From the NCBI GenBank assembly GCA_038049695.1, contig CP142454.1, positions 75,493,501 to 75,557,500 on the forward strand: a stretch of 64,000 nt of DNA. The letters run 5' to 3'. Origin of the DNA: Cinnamomum chago (Eukaryota > Streptophyta > Magnoliopsida > Laurales > Lauraceae). The notes below the pieces were generated by a model. It worked only from the letters and a program-made list of their open reading frames with translations, was not told the origin of the DNA and searched no databases. Both the position numbers and the translations under genes were made by a program. Below are positions 32,520 to 43,365 of the stretch, piece after piece. Position 1 is the first letter of the stretch, and every line of letters begins with the position of its first letter.

Positions 32520-33246
32520 CAATTAGCAACCACACTAACAGTTTCTAATTTCTAATCAAACACCATTAAAAACTTGTTTTCACTCCCATTGTATTGGTTT
32601 CTAAGCATTTTTTAATGCTTAAAACACTCTAAAAAATTCTAGTACTGTAGATTTACGTCAAATGTGAGGCTTATACGCCATTGTGATACATCTACAGTTA
32701 ACGAAAATGTTTGATTGTTCAACAATTATGATGTTACATAATGCATATATCAGCCTTCTTCTTCACAGAGGGCAAAACTGAGGTTTTTACACATGCTTCT
32801 GCCTACTAACAGTTTTAAAGGATTGTGCTCGCGTTCTACCCAATGTGAGCTGTGCTAAGGTTGGTATGGCCGATGAAGAGCCCATATATTGCCAACCATC
32901 AATTTTCATTCCATGAGAGCTTAAGATCATTTATTGTCCCAAGGATGTTGGTACTTAACATCTCTGAACTACCTGTAGTTTTGGATCTTGTTTTCTTAGA
33001 ATCTCGGAAAAAATAAAGAATACCATTAGAACTATAAAATACCCAAATGGCTAAATCCATTGATTGAAGATGTTTCATCTCTAACCTGAAGTTTTTATCA
33101 GCATGACCATAGGTTTCGAAAAAAAAAATTCTTTTCATCTTCTCTCCCACAATGCGTAGGACAATGGCTTCTTCTCTTTGCAAAACCATGAGAGATCTAA
33201 GGAGCAATGACCTTGTATAACTTTATTTGCAATACCTCAATGAGTA
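32520..33246 (+). pseudogene. DUF674 last-intron relic (copy 2, upstream part)
   Basis: Matches the last intron of the DUF674 gene (52905 onward) block by block: 'TTTCTAATCAAACACCATTAAAA', 'TACGTCAAATGTGAGGCT', 'CACATGCTTCTGCCTAC', 'GCCAACCATCAATTTTCATT'. It leads into the tandem units that carry the terminal exon. The two first exons of the gene are missing. Confidence 0.65.
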
Positions 33247-35745
33247 GACTGTAGAAGTCCTTCCTGTTGTACGAAAATTACAAGTCATTCAATTCTTGAG
33301 TTGTATTGGCAAAGATCTTTGGTTGGGTAGTGTTGGAATTTAGAATCCAGTTATGCTTTAAGAAACAAGGCTGTCTGGATCATCTGGTGCCCATGTGTGG
33401 TCATGTGGGATGACTACCTATAGTAAGATGAATGTGCATTACAAGTTTACAACACATTTGTATTCTTATGGAAAGAGTAACAAAACCTAACAATCATATA
33501 TAAATTGCAATAGTGATCTCAAAATCTTTAAAAATAAAATTTTCTGTACGATGATCAGTTTTTTTTTTTTTTAATTCAGGCCATGTCTTTGTTGAAAGCT
33601 TCTTTGATTTCCAACTCAATTTTGGGCAGTGTCTTCTACTCTAAGAAGCCAAAGTAGATGGAAACAAAACCTACAATAGAGGATTTTTTCAGCACAACAT
33701 TTTATCTGAAACCGAGGTCTGACCACTTACAAGATTTTGAAACGCAGTTTCCTTGCTATTTCTCCAAAGAAAAATGTATTTAAATATCTTGTATCAGCTT
33801 GTCCATCTTATTACGCTTGGGAAACACCATGGTGTTGTGAACAATACTAGAGATGCAAAAATAAATGTTATGCTGCGGAATTAAACTTTATGTTAGAGAG
33901 TAGTTATATAATAATTGTTATGTTGCAGAAATAACTGCTATTAATTAGTTGAAGTCAGTTCGAAAGTTTGGATTCTATTTAAAATTTGAATGCAAGGTTA
34001 GTTATAATAGTTGTTGGTTGTTGTCAGTTGAAGAAGAAAATCTGGGAGCAGAGACTATATGTGAGCAACTTGATAGGAGGAAGAGGAAGAGACCTTTGCT
34101 GTTTATTGTTTCTGTTTTGTATTTGAAGGATGTCCTCTCGAAGAGGACTTGTCTAATGTAACTGTCCCGGTCAATAAAATTTTGTCTTTTTTTCTGGTTC
34201 TTAACAACAGTGAGTTTGAATCGCCTCACTGTTTCCTTTAGACTGTAGAAGTCCTTCCTGTTGTAGGAAAATTACAAGTCATTCAATTCTTGAGTTGTAA
34301 TGGCAAAGATCTTTGGTTGGGTAGTGTTGGAATTTAGAATCCAGTTATGCTTTAAGAAACAAGGCTGCCTGGATCATCTGGTGCCCATGTGTGGTCATGT
34401 GGGATGACTACCTATAGTAAGATGAATGTGCATTACAAGTTTACAACACATTTGTATTCTTATGGAAAGAGTAACAAAACCTAACAATCATATATAAATT
34501 GCAATAGTGATCTCAAAATCTTTAAAAATAAAATTTTCTGTATGATGATCAGTTTTTTTTTTTTTTTAATTCAGGCCATGTCTTTGTTGAAAGCTTCTTT
34601 GATTTCCAACTCAATTTTGGGCAGTGTCTTCTACTCTAAGAAGCCAAAGTAGATGGAAACAAAACCTACAATAGAGGATTTTTTCAGCACAACATTTTAT
34701 CTGAAACCGAGGTCTGACCACTTACAAGATTTTGAAACGCAGTTTCCTTGCTATATCTCCAAAGAAAAATGTATTTAAATATCTTGTATCAGCTTGTCCA
34801 TCTTATTACGCTTGGGAAACACCATGGTGTTGTGAACAATACTAGAGATGCAAAAATAAATGTTATGCTGCGGAATTAAACTTTATGTTAGAGAGTAGTT
34901 ATATAATAATTGTTATGTTGCAGAAATAACTGCTATTAATTAGTTGAAGTCAGTTAGAAAGTTTGGATTCTATTTAAAATTTGAATGCAAGGTTAGTTAT
35001 AATAGTTGTTGGTTGTTGTCAGTTGAAGAAGAAAATCTGGGAGCAGAGACTATATGTGAGCAACTTGATAGGAGGAAGAGGAAGAGACCTTTGCTGTTTA
35101 TTGTTTCTGTTTTGTATTTGAAGGATGTCCTCTCGAAGAGGACTTGTCTAATGTAACTGTCCTGGTCAATAAAATTTTGTCTTTTTTTCTGGTTCTTAAC
35201 AACAGTGAGTTTGAATCGCCTCACTGTTTCCTTTAGACTGTAGAAGTCCTTCCTGTTGTAGGAAAATTACAAGTCATTCAATTCTTGAGTTGTAATGGCA
35301 GAGATCTTTGGTTGGGTAGTGTTGGAATTTAGAATCCAGTTATGCTTTAAGAAACAAGGTTGCCTGGATCATCTGGTGCCCATTTGTGGTCATGTGGGAT
35401 GACTACCTATAGTAAGATGAATGTGCATTACAAGTTTACAACACATTTGTATTCTTATGGAAAGAGTAACAAAACCTAACAATCATATATAAATTGCAAT
35501 AGTGATCTCAAAATCTTTAAAAATAAAATTTTCTGTACGATGATCAGTTTTTTTTTTTTTTAATTCAGGCCATGTCTTTGTTGAAAGCTTCTTTGATTTC
35601 CAACTCAATTTTGGGCAGTGTCTTCTACTCTAAGAAGCCAAAGTAGATGGAAACAAAACCTACAATAGAGGATTTTTTCAGCACAACATTTTATCTGAAA
35701 CCGAGGTCTGACCACTTACAAGATTTTGAAACGCAGTTTCCTTGC
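33247..35745 (+). repeat. Tandem array of ~995-bp units carrying a DUF674 terminal exon
   Basis: Units start at GACTGTAGAAGTCCTTCCTG: 33247, 34241 and 35236; two are full (994 and 995 bp) and the third is cut at about 35745. The copies look over 98 percent alike by eye. Each has an intron end, acceptor TTCAG and a terminal exon at 33580-33657, 34575-34652 and 35569-35646 (AMSLLKASLISNSILGSVFY, then SKKPK and TAG). Full units also hold an unrelated stretch (33890-34210 and its repeat) with TGTTA...TAACA ends, a TATA-like TATTTAAAA and an AATAAA signal, which may be a solo LTR. The array ends where Copia sequence begins. Confidence 0.9.
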
Positions 35746-36336
35746 TGTAGATGGATTTTTTGTTCTTGGAGAAGCGAACTGTAGATGGATTATCACAATA
35801 GATCTTTGGTGGTGTTGCGATGTTGTCTACCACTTGAAGTCCCTTAGTGGAATTCATTATCCATAATGCTTGTGATGTGGCATCATAATATACCACGAAC
35901 TATGCTTCCATTGTGGAGGTTCTAACAAGTGGCTGTTTTGTGCTCCTCTATGAGATTAGCCCCCTTGCCAGCAGAAAGAGATACCCAGAAGTAAACTTTC
36001 TGTTGTCAGGTACATCCTGCAAAATCAAGAGTCTGAGTAACTGATTACTTCAAGTTGGTCGGTTTGTCTGTATGTGAGCATAAGATCTTTTGTACCTTGT
36101 AAATACCTCATAACTTTCTTTGTGGTTTTCCAATTTGTCAATCATGGGTTGCTGTGATATTTGCCAAGCATCCCAATAAAAAAATTGATATTCGGACGGG
36201 TGCGAGTTTGAGCATAAACAAGACTTCCTACAGCTGAAGCATATGGAATATCCTTCATTTGGTTTCTCTCGAGTTCATTTTTTGGGCACTACAACTTGCT
36301 GAATTGATCGACTTTAGTGATGGGGGCTCCTATTGG
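35746..36336 (-). pseudogene. Copia RT end and RNase H (3' part)
   Basis: The minus strand gives IPYASAVGSLVYAQTRTRPN, VMRYLQGTKDLMLTYRQTDQ, YSDSDFAGCTDNRKSTSGYL, then in another frame ATSQALWIMNSTKGLQVVD and KIYCDNPSTVRFSKN. These are the Copia RT thumb and RNase H blocks with the SDSDFAG and CDN acidic residues. Stops and frameshifts are present. Confidence 0.85.
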
Positions 36337-39300
36337 CACTACAACAAACTACATCTTTCCCGACACTATTTCCCGATGCTAATAAAGGACAAGCAAAGTT
36401 TATAATCAACTTTAACGTCATTTATATTTCTTGTTTGATTGGAGTTGGTGTCTTCCCATAAGTAGTTGATAGTAGTGTTGTGATTATCATTCAGCAATTA
36501 ATATTTGTTCCTTTGAAATTGCATCAGGCCTAATGTTGAACACTGTTGTGATCATCATCGTTATTTTGTGTTTTGATTGATTACATGACTTGCTCGCAAC
36601 CTCGTGGTTGAGGGACTTGGGTATTTTTTAGATGTCGAGAAAAATGAATAGAGTTGAACCATGGACAATTTTTTGCACCTCTAGTAAACTATGATCATCT
36701 ACTAATTATAACACTTAATTTAATGGCATCAAATAATGTGGTACTTAATTAAACAATTTTATTTTGCTTTAACATTAGATACATCATACATTCTAGAGTT
36801 ATATGAGTTTGAATTAGGCTGGTCCTAATTCATTGGAGACAACAGTCAGTAGATGTTACCTACCATGTAGATGAAGGAAATTATAAGTGGGCAATGGGCT
36901 CTACATGAGTTAGAACTCAACATTATGGACATCTATGCAGCTATTCATTTTTCTATATGTGAAGAATATCAACTAAAAAGAGGTACTAATTCATTTTAAA
37001 GTGGGCAGTGGGCTCTCATTTGGATTCATATGACAAAGGAACTGTTTGGAGCACAAGGAAAGAACAAAGAGGTACTCATTTTTCATGATAATGTCTATTA
37101 CTTTTAGAGTTTCTTATTATTGTTGTAGTTGTTTGTCAATTGATGTGCTACTTTCTTGAGGATTTGCGATTTGGGTGTTGTAGTTTAAAAGTTTATATAC
37201 AAATTGGGTGTTAGTAGTAGTATTCCTTATGAAAATAAGAAATTATTTAAAATCATGTCTTTAACTTATGTTATAAACGGTGATTATTGGTTGTTGGCGT
37301 CTTGAATTTAGGGTCGGCACAATAGGTTAGCCATGTGTTCAGGTTGTTGTTTGATTGTTCAGGTTGCTGTTTGGAACACTATTAGATTGCTTGTTTAGCA
37401 AAAAACACATTGGTTATTTGCGTACACGTTGTTTGGAAAGGTATTGTGGCACATTGTTCAAGTTGTTTGAAACCCACTTTGATGTTCTGTAGCATGCATG
37501 TTCTATAGCTTAAGCAGACAATTATTTGGCCTCAGTTTGGGAGTCACCAAATTTTAGACCTCATATTCAGACATTCCAGATACATTCTTAGTTTGAGAAA
37601 CCCGAAGGACACAGAACAAGTGCTAAAATGATATTTCTCATGGCACCCAACTTATATGCTTTATGCTTGAAATATGAGAAGTTCATCAAACATAATAATA
37701 TGAAGGAATTGAATCATCACACTAGTAAGCTTGAATCAAGTCAGTGGGTTCATTGAATCAACCACCTGTAGTTTCTCTCTTGATCAGTTGCATTCTGAAG
37801 ATCAGTTCGCTGTTTCACCGAGTAGAGTACTGGGTGGTGTCATGGTGATCATGACTCAGCTAGATGTAATACTACTACTAAGTATTTAGGCCAGTGTAAC
37901 TTGTATGTTTTTCTTCCTTTTTTTTCCCTAGGTAACATGTATGTTTTCAAACATTCACAAACCAAACCAGGTGAAAACAAAGCTTCCACAGAAGTTTTAA
38001 GATTACTTAAGAAACCCATCTCAGAAACCTCATTCTCTTTAAAGAAAAACGCCTAAGTGTCATAAACTGTAAATTAAAAAGGCAAAGCTTATAATCTCCC
38101 AAACCAAACTGATGAAGAGGACAGACCATTTGCATTAAACAAAACCATTATCAATATCTTGTATCTACGTTGTCTTCTTAAAAATAAACACGATAACAAC
38201 AACAAAAACAAAAATAAAAACATCTATAATCAATATCACCAATGAAATCCAGATAGGACTAGTTCATGTGACTAAGAAATATCACAATCACCATCAACAT
38301 CCATTCAACATTATTGTCATATAGATATTGCAAAGTGATTATATAAAATTATTATGCTAATTTAATATTGTTTCATTATCCCGAGATCTTTTTTGGAGTG
38401 AATGCTTTCCCTCGCAAGAATTTATTGCTACTTGTATTCTGATGGTGTTTGTTTTGGTTTTACAGATTGATTTTGGATTTTATTGTGCTGGCTGCAGGCT
38501 CTTAGGGATCACCATTTTTATTTTAATCACAAACATTTGTATATGTTAAAGATTTTTGGAAATTATCAAGTAGTAATATTTGTGGGTTTATTTTTGTTTA
38601 TATGGATGTAGGATATTTGGTTGTGGATGTTATTTTCGAGTTGTTGATGAATCTATTTTAAATTGGGTTATGCATCAAGTTTGGTGGTTTGAACAGGTAT
38701 TCAAATTTTTATTTGTGGTATATAGGGAGAAATGAAAATTTAATTTTAAAAAAATAATAATAATCTTTCTCGATGCACCAGTGTGCGTTGTAAAAAAAGA
38801 AAATGTATTACAACAATTCCCGATGTGATTTGTTCGTCGGCAAAGTTGCATTTCCCAATGCGTTAGCCCAAAGATATAGCACATTTCCAAAGCATTGGTA
38901 GCGTCGGCTATTTCATGAATTCCCAACGCATTGGTAGCGTCGGCTATTTCATGCATTCCCAACACATTGGTAGTGTCAGCTATTTCAGGAATTCACAATG
39001 CTTAATCATTGTCGGCCATTACCATGTATTCCCAATGCACTACGAGCATCGTCCATTACCAGGAATTTTCAATGCACTACAAGCGTCGACCATTACTATG
39101 AATTCCCAAAACACTGCCAGCGTCAACCATTACTAGGAACTCCCAACACACTATCAGCGTTGGCGTTTATTTTGCTGACGTTGGTACTGCATTGGTAAAT
39201 ATGGTTTTCAAATCAGGAAAGTTGGACTTTTTGCCGACGCACATCTCTTTGCCAATGCTGCAGAGCATTGGCAATTGTACAGGGATATGTTGACGCAGTT

Positions 39301-39449
39301 AAAATAGCGTCGACTATGGATTTGGCTACACATAGTTGCCGACGCGAGGCCGACGCGCTGAAATGCGTTGGGAAATCCTTTGCCCCTACGCAAAACCTAC
39401 CTTTCCTGAAGCGATAACTGCATTGGCAAAACTGTATTTTGTTGTAGTG
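36337..39449. mobile_element. Non-autonomous 3.1-kb CACTA element
   Basis: Ends CACTACAACAAA (36337) and TTTGTTGTAGTG (39449) are perfect inverse complements. Flanking triplets are TGG and TTG, an imperfect 3-bp duplication with one mismatch. Its removal brings two parts of the same Copia RT together, which confirms the boundaries. No transposase gene is recognised inside; the middle (36400-38750) has no supported coding region. The right arm holds a subterminal repeat array (38830-39200). The end sequence differs from the 16.5-kb CACTA, so it is a different family. Confidence 0.85.
38830..39200. repeat. Subterminal repeat array of the small CACTA element
   Basis: About seven degenerate units of 42-46 bp on the pattern ATTCCCAACGCATTGGTAGC then GTCGGCTATTTCATG. 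The left arm has only short TTCCCGA motifs, so the array is one-sided. These arrays are typical transposase-binding regions of CACTA elements. Confidence 0.7.
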
Positions 39450-40590
39450 TTGTTTGCAGTCAAACAACTGAAACTTCTCAGGAACCTTATCTATGTAGGC
39501 TCTTTGAGAAAACCAAAAAATCTGGCTTTTTGTCTCTATGAATCTCGATGCTAGTAACAAAAGTAGGTTCACCAATGTCCTTCATTTCAAAATGTTGAGT
39601 CAAGAACTCTTTAGTCTCCTGTAAGAGATCAAAGTTTTTACTGGCTAATAGGATATCATCCACATAAAGTACCAAGAAAATAACACTACTCCTACTAGTT
39701 TTCAAGTATATGCCCTAGTCAATAATGTTTTCTGTAAAACCAAAGGAGGTTATCACTTCATCAAATTTTAGAACCATTAACAAGAAACTTGTTTCAAGCC
39801 GTAGATGGACCTATTCAATTTACACCCCATATCATGAGCATCTACATTTATGAATCCTTCGGGCTAAGTCATACACTTCTTCTTCCAAATCACCATTGAG
39901 AAAATGCGGTCTTTACAACCGTCTAGTGCAATTCGAAGTCAAAGTGAGCTATAAGTGCCATAATGATTCTAAATGAATCCTTTTAGAAACAAGTGAGAGG
40001 TCTCCTTACAGTCCACTCCTTCTCATTGTGTGAAGCCTTTTGCTACTAGCCTTGCTTTGTAGCGTTCCAACTTGCCTTTCGAGTCTCGCTTTATTTTGTA
40101 TACCCATCCGCACTTTATTGGTTCAATCACTCCTTTAGGAAGCTGTACTAGATCCCAAACATGATTGTGTTTCATGGATTCTAACTCATCAAGCATCTCA
40201 TCTTGCCAACGTGCACTTTGTATGGCTTCTTGAAAGGATAAGGGATCTTCCTTAACACTTATGTCAAAATCAGACTCTTGAAGATACACAATATAATCAT
40301 TTGATATGGCACTGGCTGAGGAGGTGGTTGTTTTATTTACATGGGGTTCAATTAGAACATTCTCTTGAATATGTGGCACCTTTTCTATCATCTCATTCTG
40401 TATAGGAATGTGTGGAGACAAAGGCTTTTGGAGTGGAGGTGGTCCTATAATGGGCTCAACACATGTGGGTATTGGATAGTTCAAATAATTTTTTCCAGAT
40501 GAGATAGGGATGGGGTCTTTGACCTCTTGAATACTATATTCCTTCCCTATGTACTCCCACTGAATTCATTGTCCTCTAAAAATCTTGCAT
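39450..40590 (-). pseudogene. Copia reverse transcriptase (N-terminal and palm)
   Basis: The segment at 40484-40023 has ARWQDEMLDELESMKHNHVW, GWVYKIKRDSKGKLERYKAR and LVAKGFTQ. 40020-39710 is an RT stretch full of stops (KDSFRIIMALIAHFDFELH readable). 39705-39450 carries the catalytic box FLVLYVDDILLAS intact and a later IEIHRDKKPDF block. The CACTA element cuts it at 39449. Confidence 0.85.
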
Positions 40591-42193
40591 GAGAAGTCTC
40601 AACAATCCTCATGATAAGAGCGACAATAGAATATGTAACCCTTTGATCTTTCTGGATATCCAATAAAGAAACAACTCATAGTCTTTGGATCAAGCTTCTT
40701 CTCATTAGGATTATAAACATTTGCTTCCTCTGCACAACCCCACACATGAAAATGCCTTAAACTGGGCTTTTTGCCTGTCCATAGTTCAAATGGGGTCTTT
40801 TGAACTGCTTTGTTGGGTACTCGATTTAGAATATATGATATTGTTTTTAGAGCTTCACCCCCATTTTGCTGTGGAGTACCAGGAGTAGTGTATTGGGGTG
40901 TAATACCCCCTCTTTCTAGAATCTTAGCAAATGGTCCAAGCACTCTATTATGTTCGTCATACCGGCCATAATACTCTCCTCCTCGGTCGAACCTAACCAC
41001 TTTAATGGATTTTCCCAATTGTTTTCCCACTTCTATCTTATAAATTTCAAAAATATCAGTAGCTTCATTTTTCTCTTTCAATAGATAGACATACCCATAT
41101 ATGCTATAATCATCAAGGGACAATTACCATACGGACGGTCATAAAGCTGACAATAGCCCCAGAACAACCCAAAACTATATATTTACCGCAGAGTTGTTCG
41201 ATTCGTAGGATATCGCAAGCTGCGATATCCTAGAGATGTAGGATATCACAGGCTGCCATATCCTAGGGATGTAGGATATCCCACAATCAAAAGCGGGAAG
41301 ACTTGAACAATCCGTTTTTTTTTCCTTGACTGTGGGACCACCAAACCACCATCCAAACCATTGGATCACTGTATGAGTGTAAGAACTAATATCGCACCAA
41401 ATTTGAACCATTGATCTATCATATTTATCGAGAAATTTGCAAGAAAGTCAGGTTGTTTTACAAATTATAAGAACAAATTTGAACCGTTGATCTATCACGG
41501 TTTATGTGGCTTATAATTTGTAAAACAACCTGACTTTCTTGTAAATTTCTCGATAAATATGATAGATCAACAGTTCAAATTTAGTGCGATATTAGCTCTT
41601 ACACTCATATAGCTATCCAACGGTTTGGATGGTGGTTTGGTGGTCCCACAGTAAAGAAAAAAAATACAATGACTATTCAAGTGATTGTGGGATATCCTAC
41701 ATCCCTAGGATATCGCAAGTTGTGATATCCTACGAATCGAATAGTTCTACGGTAAATATACATTTTTGGGCTGTTCTGGGGCTATTGTCAGCTTTATGAC
41801 CGTCCGTACGGAATTATTCCAATCATCAATGAATGTTATAGAATATTTATGCCTATTGATGGAAGGACATGGTAATTTTCCACAAATATCAATGTGGATA
41901 ATTTCAAGCAATTCATTACTTGTGGTTGCATCCTTCTTTTTAGTTTTTGTGAACATGCCTTTTATACAATCCACACATGTACCAAAATCTGAGAAATCTA
42001 GTGGTTTAAGAATGACTTCTCTAATTAATCTTTCCATCCTCCCTTCGAAGCTATTGCCCAAGCGCCTATGCCATAGAGCCGTAGAATTTTCATTGATCAA
42101 ATCAAGCTTTATGCCATTGACATTGTTCACATGTGAGGAGAATAAAGATTGAGAAAAAAGGGGATCCAAATTCAATTTTTTATAATCCATCAA
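40591..42193 (-). pseudogene. Copia integrase region, interrupted by a MITE
   Basis: From 42193: SQSLFSSHVNNVNGIKLDL, the GAG-pre-integrase block WHRRLGNSFEGRMERLIRE with a Cys pair (CVDCIKG), and IIHIDICGKLPCPS. The MITE (41117-41820) lies at the FIDDY box. From 41107: GYVYLLKEKNEAT, then VRFDRGGEYYGRYD (second Asp present), then TPQQNGGEALKTISYILNRV. The normal text between QQNG and GEALK (about 40 residues, including the catalytic Glu) is deleted, so the D-D-E triad is incomplete. Confidence 0.85.
41117..41820. mobile_element. Foldback Mutator-type MITE (704 bp)
   Basis: Flanked by a perfect 9-bp duplication AATCATCAA (41108-41116 and 41821-41829), the usual Mutator size. The left end GGGACAATTACCATACGGAC and the inverse complement of the right end GGAATAATTCCGTACGGAC agree closely. 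The two arms are inverse complements along nearly their whole length (about 330 bp each), with a short loop around 41470-41510, so the element could form one long hairpin. No coding region. Removing it with one duplication copy makes the Copia integrase frame continuous. Confidence 0.88.
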
Positions 42194-43365
42194 TTAAAAC
42201 ACCAGAACCAAGCAACTTAGAATACCTATACAAATAAAGACTATTATTACCAAACTTGAAAGAATAACCCATAATGTCTAATCTTGAAATTGAAATAAGA
42301 TTTCTTGACATTCTACGAACAAAAAGAGTATTTTCCAAATCTAAAAGAGTGTCGAGTCTCCAAAACCAGTCTCATGGTCCCAACTGCATGAAACTTTAGC
42401 TCCAAGCCATTTCCCAGCACCAATTTTCTTTCTCCTTCACTTATAGTCACCTGTGCAACGTCATTCCTTGCATAGATTTACTAATGTAGATGGTCGCACC
42501 AGAGTCCAACCACCAAGTATTAGTTGGCATATCAACTAACTTGGATTCATAACAGACAAAACAATTATTATTACCTTTCTTTTCTAACCACTTCTTATAT
42601 TTGTGGCAATCCTTCTTAAGATGTTAAAATTTCTGACAAAAAAACATCCGTCCTTTGTTCCTGGTTTCATATCCTTTTTATGCATAGTGCCTGACTGCTG
42701 AGGTTTTTACAGATTTCTGCCTCATTGCCCCCCAGGAACACTTTTCCTCTTATCCATGTCTTTATTTTGAATAGCAAGGCGCGCTCTTTCAATCTTGCAC
42801 CTCTTTTGTCTATTCTCTTCTTTAATTATCACGCATAGCCACTAATTCATCTGGAATCCATTCTTCCTTCTTGGTGTTATTATAACTGACTTCAAAAGTC
42901 GCAATTGATTTTGGGAGAAAATTCATCACGGTATGGTCCAAAAGAGTGTCTCTGATGTTTATCTTCATTTCATTTAACTTATTAATTTGCTATGTGCCTC
43001 ATCCTGGTGATGTGCTCTCTTTGAGTTCAACTCGGTTAAATATGAGTTAATCACAGCTTTAGGAGAGGCTTTAAATTGTTCCTCCAATAACTTCAAATAG
43101 TACTTTCACGTAGATCATGAGGAATGGAATCCTTGATTATCATCAAGGCTAACTAATTAGCCTTTTCCCATTCTTATAACGCTCAAGCACCTTTTCAGAA
43201 CTAGTATGATTTATAGGTTTAAGAGGCTCATCATCATGAATGGCTATGGCTGTGTCCATGCACCCTAGAGTAATCATGACTTTATCATTCAACTGTTCAA
43301 AGGTGCCAGCAATGAGTGGTGGAATCGAAGACAGTTGGGTGACAACTGAGGCAGGGTTCCAAATT
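42194..43365 (-). pseudogene. Copia gag and protease region
   Basis: Minus strand: the gag start reads QLSSIPPLIAGTFEQLNDKV and MITLGCMDTAIAIHDDEPL (UBN2-type gag). A broken zinc knuckle follows near 42640 (FFCQKF-stop-HLKKDCHKYKKW), then the protease WWLDSGATIYIS near 42505 with D-S-G intact. Several stops and shifts. No LTR or PBS could be found just upstream of 43365. Confidence 0.75.

Larger units (their letters stand above)
35746..43365 (-). mobile_element. Decayed Copia element with two nested insertions
   Basis: Minus-strand Copia polyprotein from gag (about 43365) to RNase H (35746), split by a CACTA element (36337-39449) and a foldback MULE-type MITE (41117-41820). On removing both inserts the blocks run in order: gag, CCHC-like, protease, integrase, RT, RNase H. 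LTRs were not identified; the RNase H side meets the DUF674 tandem array directly. Many lesions show age, and both insertions are younger than the element. Confidence 0.85.

Noticed and set aside
33890..34210. Solo LTR with TGTTA...TAACA ends in the tandem unit
   Set aside because: Suggestive ends and signals, but no flanking duplication could be matched; mentioned only as a possibility.
33949..35156. Two identical 70-codon plus-strand frames (and a 75-codon minus-strand frame)
   Set aside because: They repeat only because the 995-bp unit is duplicated; they lie in an LTR-like part and match no known protein.
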